Below, piece after piece: positions 1 through 12,458 of a stretch of DNA of 64,000 bases (its first letter is position 1; every line of letters begins with the position of its first letter). The DNA comes from Plasmodium malariae. Taxonomy: Eukaryota; Apicomplexa; Aconoidasida; Haemosporida; Plasmodiidae. The stretch lies in the NCBI RefSeq assembly GCF_900090045.1, contig NC_041786.1, positions 749,501 to 813,500 on the forward strand, given 5' to 3'. The notes below the pieces were generated by a model. It saw nothing but the letters and a program-made list of their open reading frames with translations, did not search any database and had not been told where the DNA came from. The position numbers and the translations under genes were made by a program.

Positions 1-755
1 ACTAAGGAAAATGTTTTTAAAATTCTTTTCCTTCTCCTTACGAATAACAGTTTTTATTATTTCGTAATCTATATTTTTTGTATTACTCGTGTTATTTACT
101 TTAGTCTTTATGTCATTTTTAAGTACCAGCACGAATAACTGATTTCTCTTTATTCTCTTGTACATATTTATTGAAGCTTTCTGTTATATCTTCATTTCGT
201 AGAAGCGTTTTAACATACATCTATTTAACTGTACGAGCGAGATATAGATTTCCTTTCTGTGTGGAAATACGTTAATACATACACGTACATATGCGTATGC
301 ATATATGTACATAAGTTTACATGAAAATGCTGCTAACCCTCCTGCTTATTTATCCTTAATTTTGTGGAATTTAATTTTGCAGTAAAATTTTGCACCCTGC
401 GGAAGGCTAAATATAGGCTGAATTTACCCCTTATATTTACCCCCATATTTTTTTAACCCTTTACAGGGGCAAGTACATAAAAAAAAAAAATTATCCGATC
501 GCGAATATGTGAAATGTTTTTTTAAACATTCGAGAAAAAAAAAAAATAAAAAAAAAAAAAAAAAAAAAATTACATTCCAGTGAAAGGGCTTATTTTATTT
601 TATAGCTAAAACAACATGTATATGAGGATTTGTAATATGTGTATATATTTGTGTATGCATATTTATTTACATGTACAAATACGTATACCTACATACAAGT
701 ATACATGCATATACAAGTCTGTAATTTTTTTTTTTTTTTTGGTAATTAAAAAATT
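1..755. other. Intergenic, no gene seen
   Basis: AT-rich spacer upstream of the mL49 gene. It has poly(A) runs near 480-490 and 535-570, a poly(T) run at 725-740 just before the mL49 start codon, and interspersed CATATG/TACATA motifs. No open frame of convincing composition is visible on either strand. Confidence 0.6.
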
Positions 756-1837
756 ATGAACGCCATTAAATTTGTATATGTGCCGAGGTTTCATTTCAGC
801 ATTTATAATGAATACCTAAATGCTTACAGAAAGAAGATAAACCGAATTCCTTTCTATATAAGAAGAACGGGTGTGCATATATATATATATACATACATAC
901 ATACATACACTTATATAAATTAATATTTATTCAAACATATGTATGTATAATGTATGTATGCACTATATGAAGAAACAACTTTAAGGAATTAGATATAATT
1001 TCATTTGGTATAGTACGCGCGTGTGTGTTAATTTGTTTATTTGATTTATGGAACAAGGGGTAATACTACCACAGTATATAACACACGTGATATACGTCAT
1101 ATATATGATGTATGTATTATATATATTAAAAAAAATGTCTATACTTTATGCTTCACATTTTGTTGTTATTTTCAGCATCGGACAATTTACCAGTCTTTCT
1201 AAAATACAAAAATAACAAGAATCTAGTCGTGACTGTCATTAGAAAGATTAAAGGAAATAAGGAGGTAAGCGAAAAACTGTTGATATAGTGCGTACCTGCT
1301 TGTATATAAATATGTGCACAAACCTTTTTATGTTATCTCATCTGTTTATGATGCATTTTACTATATATTGTTTTAGCGTACGATTATCGGTGCTTTTATA
1401 CGTACATACTTATGTAGTTACATGCGTATACGCATATATATATGTCTATAAATGCTACGAAGTGCTCAATTTATAATTTGTTGTACTTCATTCAATGAAG
1501 CAATTTTCTATATACCTTATGCTCTACACATTTATGAAAATTTTATAAATTAATTATTCTCTTTGAAAGATTTTGAAAAAGGAGATCGAATCAATTTGCA
1601 ACACGAATGTTATAGAGAAAACGGATTGCTTCTTAATAAAAGGAAACCATAAGAAGAAAATAAAAGACGTAAGATAATTTTATGCCCACGTGTTATGTAT
1701 ATTTGCAGTTAAATTAATTTTGTAAAATATCTTCATAACTAATAAATGTAAGATTTTTTTTTTTTTTTTTTTTTATAAACACTCTTGTATTTTTTTATGT
1801 TTTTTTTAAGCAGTATTTTAAATATATCGGCTATTGA
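756..1837 (+). CDS. Mitochondrial large ribosomal subunit protein mL49 (Img2 family)
   Basis: Structural protein of the mitochondrial large ribosomal subunit. Four exons fit together in phase: 756-870, 1176-1264, 1570-1668 and 1814-1837, giving 108 residues. The first exon ends in an arginine-rich stretch (IPFYIRRT) and joins ASDNLPVFLKYKN in exon 2, followed by VVTVIRKIKGNKE, the core signature of Img2/mL49 proteins (family form: LPVY-x-YKN-x4-TxIRK-x-G). Exon 3 supplies the helix and the F-LIKGNHKKKIKD segment; the last exon encodes only YFKYIGY and the stop, matching the family's C-terminal strand plus W/F-x(3)-GF end. Donors are GTGTGC, GTAAGC and GTAAGA; acceptors TTCAG, GAAAG and AGCAG. 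The short length fits the family core. The N-terminus probably acts as a mitochondrial presequence. Family assignment is from the sequence motif; function is from family knowledge. Confidence 0.85.
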
Positions 1838-2680
1838 AGGGGAATAAGCTTTTAGCAAAATTGGAATTGTGTTGTTAAACTAAGAAAATTTTTAAAAAAA
1901 AGAAAAAATTTATTTTATTTTGCACGTTTTTATTACGAGAATGCAGCAACTTTTTTTATCAATATGTTTTATCTATTTAAGGGATTAAAAAAAAAAAAAT
2001 ATAACTATAAATTTTTTACCTGTCCTGTTCAGAACTTTTTTTTTTTATTTTTATGTGGAATTTTAATATTGCTTGAAAAGAAGAAAACATTACTCTGTAC
2101 AATATATATATATATATATGTATACATGTGTACACATTCGGGTGTGCAATAAAAAAGGGTACAAAGCAAAATTCATGTTAAACATTCAAATAGTTAAATA
2201 AATATATAAAATTGAATAGTTAGCGTATGAAAAAAGTAAATAAATCGTGCATTCATATATACATATATGTATATACATACACATATGCATGTACACATAT
2301 ACACATTAACATATATATATATGTATATGTACGCGCACGTGCATGTGCAACTCGCTGCGTAGAAATATATGAAGAAATGAGTGTACGTAAAATGTGTTGA
2401 GACATTTTTTGCGAAAAGAAATAAAGGTATATGGTATAATATTTTGACATTTATATTTACCCATATACAGAATATTTTAATGAAAAAAAATAAGAAGCAA
2501 TAATAAGAAGCAATAATAAGAAGCAATAATAAGAAGCAATAATAAGAAGAAATAGTAAGAAGCAATAATAAGAAGCAATAATAAGAAGCAATAATAAGAA
2601 GCAATAATAAGAAGCAATAATAAGAAGCAATAATAAGAAGCATTAGTAAACAATTAGAATAATAAAATATAATTATAAAA
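1838..2680. other. Intergenic spacer with 13-nt repeats
   Basis: AT-rich spacer with TATATG/CACATA microsatellites at about 2100-2330, ending in the tandem repeat listed separately. Open frames here are short and made of repeat-derived Tyr/Ile/Phe codons, so I call no gene. Confidence 0.5.
2491..2645. repeat. 13-nt tandem repeat (AAGAAGCAATAAT) upstream of a start codon
   Basis: About twelve head-to-tail copies of a 13-base unit with one slightly divergent copy (AAGAAATAGT near 2545-2555). The array ends only some 35 bases before the first in-frame ATG of the downstream gene, so it is probably in that gene's promoter or 5' UTR. Confidence 0.9.
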
Positions 2681-3525
2681 ATGAATATAAATAAAATTTT
2701 TTTTTCCAAAGTTGATATAATGGGCAAAAATAAAGTTAATGAATTGTTAAAAAATGGAAATAATGGAATGAAAATAAATGCAACAAATAATTCTAGTGGG
2801 AAAAAATTAATTTATATTAGTAAACCAACACATGGAGGTGTTTTTTATTGGAAATGTAGAGAAATGATAAACTCAGTGAAAAAAAAAACGAAACGATGTT
2901 CAAGATATTTAGATTTAAATCATGATTTCTCAAGAGCAGCATTAGTAGGTGTTCCTAAAACAAGTTATGACCCCAAAAATAATATTTTTTTTATTCAAAT
3001 GGATAATGAAGAATGGGCAGGTAATTATTTTTTGAAAAGTGTCTATTGTACATTTTTTTTTGGAATTTTTTTTTTTTTTATTTCAATAACTGATTGAGGC
3101 ATGAAGAAAGAGTAAAATGTAGTTTTGTCATAACGAGGGTGTTATTAGTGATTACCGCCATGCTTGCATATATATGCGTATAATATATATGCGTATAATA
3201 TATATGCGTATAATATATATGCGTATAATATATATGCGTATAATATATATGCGTATAATATTATGTGTATAATATTATGTGTGTAATATATATACAGATG
3301 TGTGTATGATTTCTTTTCTATTTTACGAATTAAATTCCCTGTGCGCATTCATGTAATCCACTTTTGTAATTTTATTTTTTAGGAATTGGGAGCAAGATGA
3401 TGTTAAATATATCAATGAATATTTTATTTTATTTACATATATCCTTTTGGATGTATTTTATATATTATAGGATGCTAGTAAACAACAAATTAAATGTATT
3501 TAGTAAATGGAAAAATAACGAATAA
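2681..3525 (+). CDS. Conserved-looking small protein with a C-terminal membrane segment
   Basis: Two exons, 2681-3020 and 3383-3525, joined in phase (TGGGCAG|GTAATT donor, TTTTTTAG acceptor) to give 160 residues; the alternative start MGKNK lies 13 codons in. The middle (about residues 50-110: KPTHGGVFYWKCREM, RCSRYLDLNHDFSRAAL, VGVPKTSYDP) has varied, non-repetitive composition with conserved-looking Cys/Trp/His, which argues for a real folded protein. Exon 2 encodes a hydrophobic segment (MNILFYLHISFWMYFIYYRM) suited to one transmembrane helix, followed by a short basic tail. I do not recognise the family. The lack of a signal peptide with a single C-terminal helix would suit a mitochondrial inner-membrane or tail-anchored protein, but this is inference. 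The intron carries a 17-nt repeat array. Confidence 0.7.
3165..3285. repeat. 17-nt tandem repeat inside an intron
   Basis: Six near-perfect copies of a unit containing TATATGCGTATAATA, then two degenerate copies with TTATGTGTATAATA. It sits wholly within the single intron of the upstream gene. Confidence 0.9.
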
Positions 3526-4372
3526 AAGAATAAGTTTGACTACGAAATACTAAAAAATTTACGTATTTTATTTTATACATTTTAATTAATTTTTTATTCG
3601 ACTTTCTGTATGAAAGGAAAAAGAAGAAAAGACGGCAAAGGTACAGAGTACCTTAATCATTTACACAGCATGTAGTTATTTGCATATTTGGGTAAACGCA
3701 TGTGAGCTTATCCATGAACATAATATAAACATATGAACACGTACATACATACATATATTCGTAGACGTGCTTGTCCCTTTTTTTTTCCATCTTTTCGTTT
3801 GAAAACGCAAAAATTTTAAAAAGCTATCCCAAAGTTCATGCAAAATTCATAAAAAGAATAAAGCGTGCCTAGGTATATGCACATATCAAAGGATAAACTA
3901 AAATAAGTCTATCCAACATATTATATTGGTCTCTGCCTTCGCAAATTTGCAAAAAAATATAAAAATTTTATAATTATTATTTTTCAATAACTAACACATA
4001 GTTATTCTGTTACTTTTTAATTTTTTGATAAAAGTTTTTTAAAAGCTTTTTCTATATAAATTGAAGTTATTGCGTTAGTTTTAAATTACTACTATTTTAT
4101 ATTAAAAAAAAAAATAAGGGATTATTGTTATTTTTATCATTTTGTCTTTTCGTCTTTTTATATTTTCTTCTTTTTATCTTTTTGTCTTATTTCCCTTTTT
4201 TCCTAATTTTCGTCCTTTTCAATTTTTTTCTTCTTCCATTCTTAAAATAAGACATACTTTTTAAAAATAAAATAATTTTAATCATCGATATGATAAATGA
4301 GAGCAACAATTAAAAGTGAGCACTTGAAAATGTAATGCGCAAGAACTGCATGTAGGTACGTACATGTGTGTA

Positions 4373-4418
<46 letters not shown>

Positions 4419-4545
4419 GTGAATAAAGATATAAGTTTGTTTTTCCTGGGTGGGCAATGAAAAATCAAAAGATGACTCATGTGTAAATATGAATTTTTAT
4501 ATAAAAAAACTGTGTACATTTAATACCAAAAAGTGAAATAATATT

Positions 4546-4581
<36 letters not shown>

Positions 4582-5320
4582 AAGAAATACAATATTAAAA
4601 CTAAAACTTAAAATTATAAGGACACGGTAATTCGTGAAAAGAGTAATATATATATGCAATTATATATGCATCATGTCAATTAATACCCGTGATATGTAAT
4701 AAAGGGGGAAAAAATAAAATTTAACAGGTTATAACATACATATATAAAAGTGCATTTAAAGTAATGTTAAAAAATTTTTGTTAAAAAAAATAGTGTCCCC
4801 GATTAAATTATAAATATAACAATATAACAATATAACAATATAATCATATATATATATACATATATGTATGCAAAAATATGCACATGAACACTCATATACA
4901 CAATATATTTACTTATATCAATGAGATATACACACCTATATAATATTTAATATATATAAATATATACAACTATAAATAGAATTTAAAGTGACTGCTATGG
5001 AAATTAAAAATGTTTACAACATGAGGTTTCTATATGTATGTACATACATATGTGCATATATATATGCTAACAAAAATTGTATAGCATAGTATAGCTAATT
5101 TATAGCATAAATAAACCTACAATATAATAAAAAGAAAAATAACATGAATGAACTTTTTAAAATAAATTCCTACAACAGTTTTATGTTACAATACGAGCAT
5201 GGGAAATAGTGTTCACATTATTCCTTTTTAACAGCATTTACTTCTCAAAATATACATACATATATGCATACACACACTGATACATACAAAATATATATAT
5301 GTATGTGTGTGAACCTATTT
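3526..5320. other. Intergenic spacer, no gene seen
   Basis: Spacer between the 3' ends of two convergent genes. Contains (AT)n tracts at 4380-4410 and 4545-4580, a T-rich block at 4130-4250 and TATATACATA clusters. Short open frames in it encode only repeat-derived residues. Confidence 0.55.
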
Positions 5321-6139
5321 TTAGAAGCTATTCTTTTTTCTTTTCCTTTTTCCATGTGCCTCATCATTCAACGTGGTATTCGTTACATCATAATCTTCCC
5401 CTGTTTGTGTATCTATATTTGTGCAAGCATAATCGGACAAGCATTCTAACTTGGTAGACTTTGCACTTTTTTTTACATCCTGACCACTGAAATTAGGAGT
5501 ACCTTTTCCATTTGATTTAAACCTTACATTTGTATTTCTCTTCTTTATACATTCCCTGTGTATTTTTAAAGCTTCATTATATACACCAAAATCTTCTGCT
5601 AGTTGCCATAACATAGACAAATTAAAATACGGTAAATAACTAATAGACAAAGGTGGATTTTTATTTTTCATAATTATCTTACATTCTTCATTATACTTAT
5701 AAGCTTTCCTTAATAATTTTAACATCCTCTTCCTCCCCTCTGTACCTAATGTCCTACACAAACCTGGCTTTTTGTTATCCTCGTTATTAGTATTCTCACT
5801 ACTTCCTTTGCTTCCTCCCTCCATAAAACTTGAACTTTTCATTTCCTTTTTAATTTTTACAGTACCATTTCTTTTTATACACGCACCTTTCATTGTCATT
5901 ATATCATTATTCTCACTGCTCGTGTTATCTGAACGATCTCGTTTCAAATCGGCTTCATCAACTAATATATAATCTGAAATATCATCAAAGCTGCTATGTA
6001 GTTCGTTCGGAAAATCACCTACTGAGAAAAATGACGATTCTTCATTCGACGAAATATCACTTGTGTCAAATTGTATGTCCGAATATCTCATTGTGCGCAA
6101 TGACACATTGTCCTCATTTTTTATATTTAGCAATTCCAT
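5321..6139 (-). CDS. Unrecognised acidic/basic Plasmodium protein, 272 aa
   Basis: Single-exon frame starting MELLNIKNEDNVSLR. Residues about 1-70 are acidic and Ser-rich (DISSNEESSFFSVGDF, DDISDYILVDEADL). Residues about 75-125 are Lys/Ser/Asn-rich linker. A compact region at about 130-205 (RKRMLKLLRKAYKYNEECK, PYFNLSMLWQLAEDFGVYN, EALKIHRECIKKRN) has helical, tryptophan-containing character and is the likely folded module. The C-terminus ends in a basic cluster GKRKRKKNSF that could be a nuclear localisation signal. No signal peptide or membrane segment. I do not recognise the family. A leader just upstream has a 12-nt CTACTATGTTGC repeat. Codon use and richer GC than its surroundings support a true gene. 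Confidence 0.7.
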   Translation of the reverse strand: MELLNIKNEDNVSLRTMRYSDIQFDTSDISSNEESSFFSVGDFPNELHSSFDDISDYILVDEADLKRDRSDNTSSENNDIMTMKGACIKRNGTVKIKKEMKSSSFMEGGSKGSSENTNNEDNKKPGLCRTLGTEGRKRMLKLLRKAYKYNEECKIIMKNKNPPLSISYLPYFNLSMLWQLAEDFGVYNEALKIHRECIKKRNTNVRFKSNGKGTPNFSGQDVKKSAKSTKLECLSDYACTNIDTQTGEDYDVTNTTLNDEAHGKRKRKKNSF

Positions 6140-6233
6140 TATTCTTATATGCCCAATATCTTCTGGTTTATTACAATTATCCCTTCACTTGATTTTGTTC
6201 TACTGCTTTCTGCCTCGTTACTGTTACACCTTA

Positions 6234-6286
6234 CTACTATGTTGCTACTATGTTGCTCCTATGTTGCTCCTATGTTGCTACTATGT
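6234..6286. repeat. 12-nt tandem repeat (CTACTATGTTGC type)
   Basis: Four to five copies alternating CTACTATGTTGC and CTCCTATGTTGC, upstream of the minus-strand 272-aa gene and so probably in its 5' leader or promoter. Confidence 0.8.
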
Positions 6287-6384
6287 TAATATTAGTTTTA
6301 CTTTGTTCCTCTTGTTCTTTGATCTTCACTTTTTGAAAGTTCACACGTAATACAAGTTGCAATTTACAAGTTATAATTTATAAC

Positions 6385-6418
<34 letters not shown>

Positions 6419-7295
6419 ATGAACAGTTAATTATCTTTTTAAAAAAAGTAACTATATATTTTTCGGGGTCGGGAAAATGAAAAAAAATAAAAAAAATAAA
6501 AGTGAACTTTAAAGCTTTTGTTTTTTGCTTCTTACTTCTTACTTCTTCTTTTCCTTTTTTTGTCTTTTTTTTTTTTTTTTTTTGTTTTTTAAGTTAATAA
6601 AGAGAGGTAAAGCAACATAAATGTGTTATTAATTAAGTGTTTTAATTATATATATAAAAAAAATTAATAATTTTTCTTTTCAATTAAAATGGGTCCATAT
6701 ATATACATATATAATACATATATATACACGTATGTAAAATAAAAAAATCAGTAAAAAGGTGTGAAATAGATTAATTTATTTTTATTAGTAAAATATTATA
6801 AGTACAATTAAAAGAAAAAGGTTCATATGAACAATGGATAAAAATTAAATAGCATATTTTATTCTTATTACAAGTAAATTTTTTTTTTTTTTATATATAT
6901 ATATATAACATAAGTATATATATGTCTATATATACACGTTAACTATAATAACATGCTAAAAAGGTAATATGAACATCAAAAGAGAGAATATATACATATG
7001 TACTTATATATATGCCTATACACTTATATATATATATAAATATGTACGTATAAATATACACATATGTATAAACGTTTAGTGAAACATAAATAGGCCACAT
7101 ACACACATAAATTATGTGTCAAAATTTTTTCATATTCCTTTTTTTATAATTTATAATAAAAATATTTCCACATAAATTTGTTGTAAGATGAATGTTTTAA
7201 AAATTTATTAATAATCCGTTATATATAAAAGAATAACATTCAAAAAAGTATTACTATAACATAAATATATAAATATATAAATATATATATATATA

Positions 7296-7329
<34 letters not shown>

Positions 7330-7734
7330 TATACATTTACACGTTGTCATATGGCATGAAAAAGTTCTTTTAAAATAAATTTTAACAAATATTTATGTAA
7401 CTACAATATGGAAAATGAAATTTTATTTCTCTGAAAATTAAAAAATTCACATGAATATGTTAAATGATATATATTAAAATTTTGAGATAAAGAATTATTC
7501 TGACAAAAAAAAATAAAAAAAAATAAATGAATAAAAGAATAAAACAGAAAAATAATAAAAAGAATAAAATAATATAAAATAAAAAAAAAGAGATACATTT
7601 AAATGTGTTTCTTTTTTTCCTTTTTTTAAAATTGTTAAAAATGCTATGAATTAAAAAGAAAAATCTTCAGTATGATAAATAAATGAAAATTGTTAACTGT
7701 TCAATGAACAAATGTTATCATGTATATATGTTAG

Positions 7735-7880
7735 TATGTATGTATGCTGGTATGTATGTATACTGGTATGTACGTATGCTGGTATGTATGTATGCTGGTA
7801 TGTATGTATGCTGGTATGTATGTATGCTGGTATGTATATATTCAGGTATATATGTATGCTTGTATATATGTATTCTTGTA
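7735..7880. repeat. 12-nt tandem repeat (TATGTATGCTGG)
   Basis: About nine copies of TATGTATGCTGG grading into diverged copies (TATATATTCAGG, TATATGTATGCT). Because 12 is a multiple of three and the unit lacks stop codons in three frames, it creates three overlapping Tyr/Cys/Met/Val-rich open frames that are not genes. Confidence 0.9.
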
Positions 7881-9071
7881 TGTATTTATGCTTTTTTGTA
7901 TATATGTTTATGTGTATATATGTTTAAATGCATATTTATTTATATGTATGTATGTTTGCATGATTATATAATTATTTATTTATAATGTATATATGTTTTT
8001 GTGTGTATATGCCTTTGTGTTGATATATTTATTGAAAATAAGTAAAAACCTAATGTTTTTACGTTCACGTAAATATATATATATATATATGTGAGACAAT
8101 AAGCTTTAACAAAATGCATAAAAAAAAAATTATTAGTCAAAAAATTGTACTATAAAATAAGCATCCTATTAAATAGTACCTTAATTAAGGATTTTTTTTT
8201 TTTTTTTTAAATATGTTTACATAGTTATAAATATATATATTTATAAACATATATTTGTACATTTATTTATATATATAGTGTTTTTCTTTTCTCTTATAAT
8301 AAAAATGAAAAGGATCATTAAAATATCTGTATAATAATGCATAATATTTATTAGACAACAATAATATGTATTTATTAATTCTTAACAATAAATATATGTA
8401 ATAAAACAAGTATAAATATATGAAACTGAATATATTTATAATATATATAAATGTATACTACTAATATAAAACGTAAAAATAAACCATGTAAAATATACAA
8501 AATGTATTACATTCTTTCTTTTATTATAATTTTATATGATTTTCTTTTCATATATAACTTTGTATTTTATTTGTTCACAATATATTCTCAACTTATGCAT
8601 AAAGAACATTTCAATGAGCACAATGGAAATGAGTAAATTAATAAATATATGTATATTATATACATATTATTATATATATAAGTAATATATTTTTTATATA
8701 TGTAATATGTTATAAATATATAAATATATATACATATCAAAAAAGTTCATGAAAACACCTAAATTTCCATTAATATTTGCTTTACATATATTACTATGCT
8801 ATTTAATTTTTGGGTTTTTTTTTTTTTTTTTTGAACGTAAAATAATTATATATATATAATATATATGTATATGTAAATTTAAAAAACTCTTTTATGTTGT
8901 ATATAATATAGTCCCTCACGGGAAATATTTTAATTTAATTTTTCCAATTTACAAAAACGTAGCATGCATAAATGTATATACAATACATATATAATATATA
9001 TATATATATATAATATAATTTATTTCCTTTTTTTTATGTAAATTCTTTTTTTAAGAGTAATTTTACATGTA

Positions 9072-9103
<32 letters not shown>

Positions 9104-9451
9104 CTCTATTGAGTTATTCTACCTTCTGTTTCTTTTTTTTTCCTATACATGATTAGTTAATACTCCGTATGTACATTTTATTAATGAATTATCATAAAAT
9201 AAATAAATTAATTTTAAGTTAAAAGAATTAAAATTAAATGTTTATGTTTTTCAAAATATGAATTCTTATTTTATTATTTTTTTTTTTTTTGTATTTATAT
9301 AAATTTATTTTTAATATATAATTAAAAAATTAAAAAAAATTTTTTTTGGTAATTAATTGCATACATATATAAATATATATAAATATAATAATTATATAAA
9401 TATATATATATGTAATAGTAATAAAAGATGCATATAAATATATATACATAT

Positions 9452-9484
<33 letters not shown>

Positions 9485-9634
9485 AATATAAATGTATATA
9501 TATAAATATAAATGTATATATCATATGTATTATGTATTAAAAGAATGTATGATTATAGACAAACATTGCATACATGGTGAAAAGCATGTTTTACAATATT
9601 CTATTTTTTAATATTTATTACAATAATTGATATG

Positions 9635-9670
<36 letters not shown>

Positions 9671-11269
9671 TACTATGTAAATTATAAAATAAAATTAAAG
9701 CAAGAATTGTTTTAATAACTATAACTAGATGGAGGAAATTTACATTGGGTTATATAACAAATATAGTTTTTATAAAATTCTTAAAATTTTAAAATGTATA
9801 TATAATATATATATATAAGTATATACATACATATATTGTAGCGTGAAAAAAAAAAATTTCTCTTTTTTTCATAATTTACAGTACTTCTAAAAATTGTGTT
9901 CATGCAATTTTAGCATTTAAATTTAATATTCTTAAGAATGTACAAAAATATATAAATTTAATTAAAACTTCACAAGACTATTTATTGTGAGTATTTTTTC
10001 GATAAATACGTAATAAAATTTATTCATATATATTTATATTTATACACTTATATGAAAATTTGTGCAATTTTACATTTTCTTAATTTTCTTTTAAATTCAT
10101 ACATAAGAATAGTGCAGTTACATAATAATCGTAAAATATATTTAATATATATATATATAATATAATGTGAGTAGGTGGATAAAGTTATTTATGTAATTTT
10201 CAGTCTTACTATATTATTAATTATATTTATGAAATAAAAAAAAATTCCTTTGCAAGATTTCAACGTATATATACAAAAGTAGTATACATATATATGTATA
10301 TATATATATATATATACATATATATGTATACATTTTTATATATGTATATATTAATGTACTTTAAAGCACTTTTTACAGTTCTCAATTGAAAATAAAAGAA
10401 ATAGGAAATAACCAGAAGAAAAGGGAACACATGTAATATGTACATGTAAAAATGTATTTTTATATAAAATTATATATGTATATATATATATGTATATTCA
10501 TATAATTACAATTTTGTATACTCTTTTTTTTTTTTTACGAAATGCTACTACAAGCACTCACAAATATACAAAAAGGAGAAAATTTTAGGAAAAAAAATTT
10601 AAGTTAATTACTGTTAAAATATAATAGGATATAAATTTATACATACATATATATACATATACATATATATATATATATATATACATGTAAAAGTGTTAAA
10701 TAAGACGTTAAATTTTAATGGTGTTACGAAAAAATGAGGTTTCCCTTAAGTTTATTAATACATTTATATATATATGGAATAAAAAAATGTGTGAAGGGAC
10801 AATTTTCTAAAAGTAAACAAATGGCGCGTTCTACGAAAATTATCATAAAGTCTTAATTCTACTGAAAAACATTTTTTTCTTTTTTTTTTTTTTTGTCCAA
10901 GTGAAATTAAATGATTCAAAGTATAAAAAAGGGTGTACATTTATATTAATGCAGCTATACAAATATAATAATATACATATATATATGTATATATAGTGCT
11001 TATAAGAGTCCATTACATCATATATTTATGGTTGTACTATTAAAGTTTATACTTTTTTTTTTCCGCTTTCATATTCATTATTTCTCGTTACCTAAAATTT
11101 TTTTTTTTTAATTATGTTAAAGACTCATTTTTTGAGTATTCATTATTGCGCCTTTTTTTAAGTAGTTAAAAGTGGAACAATTTTTTTTTTTTTTCCCCTG
11201 TTTTCTTGCTTTATTAGATTTAATATAAATGGTAGTGTTCAAATTTACATGATCTTTTAATTATGTAAG

Positions 11270-11313
<44 letters not shown>

Positions 11314-12415
11314 AATTTCAATTCTTACCTTTTTGTAACCTAAATGTGAACTTCACAATATTTCCGAACATTCAAATAATTGATTTAAAGTTTAGGAAGC
11401 TGCTTACTGTTATGTTATGCATTGTTCGTTCAGTTTTGTTCATTTCAGTCCTCTTCTTTATTTTATTATTTTTTTTTTTCATTGTTTCTAATTAGTACAT
11501 TTGTAAAAAAAAAAAAAAGTGTTAATGAAAAGAACTTTTGATTAAAAAAGTTAATTAAAGTAAAGCCGAAGTCAAAACAGTTTGCAATTAAGAAATAAAT
11601 TTTTTTGTAACATTGCAATGAATTTATACACGAACGTGTTAATCTTTTATTATTATTATTTTTTTAATCATTTAAATTAAAAATTAAATCAAATTCCCAC
11701 TTCTTTTTGTGTAATAGTTTTGTGTAAAATTAAAAAAAAAAAAAATGGCCGTTCACATGAATTGTCAACATTTAATTTTTCAATGTTTATGTTAAAAATG
11801 TAATATACAATCCATAATTTTGCAAACAAAATTTTGCAGTATTTTCTTATAAATTTTAAGTAGTGTGTATGTTTAAGTATATACAAAATTGTACAAGTAT
11901 TATACATAATATTTTGTGGCATGTACACAAGTACAATTTTAGCAAATTTAACACCATATATACAACAGTGGACAATTTTCCAACTTGTTATAACGGTTAA
12001 ATAAATAAATATTTATATACTTTTTTTTTAATTTGTTATAAAGTTCGTTGTAACTCATTTTATTAACTTCGTTAATTTTTTCGTTTCTCAAATTCATTAC
12101 TTCTGAATTTCTCACTTAATGCATTTTTTTGTTTATTTTTTTTATAAATTACATATGTTATAGCTAGACAGGGTGGAACACAATTATCGTTGTAGTGCTA
12201 GCGTATACGAAAAACCAGAACGAGAAAGAACTCAACCGTGAACATGTAAAATTAATTTAACATTTGTTTTGTTTTGTCTCATCGCACGGAGAAAATTGTT
12301 CATATGAGAAAAAAAAAAAAAAAAATGCGACTATCTACTACGTTAGAAGGTCTAGTAGATGAATTTTCGCAGCACATTAATCATATTGAAATATATTTAT
12401 ACATGTAAATGTACG

Positions 12416-12458
<43 letters not shown>

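Noticed and set aside
2194..2727. Minus-strand 177-residue Leu/Ile/Tyr-rich frame
   Set aside because: Mostly the complement of the 13-nt repeat and TATATG microsatellites, overlapping the start of a better + strand gene.
7683..7985. Three overlapping open frames rich in Tyr, Cys, Met and Val
   Set aside because: All derive from the 12-nt TATGTATGCTGG repeat, which is free of stops in three frames.
8600..10200. Centromere in the most AT-rich zone
   Set aside because: Not called as a feature: G and C are still scattered through it and no dense tandem array or near-pure AT core is visible. Kept only as a possibility under the gene desert.
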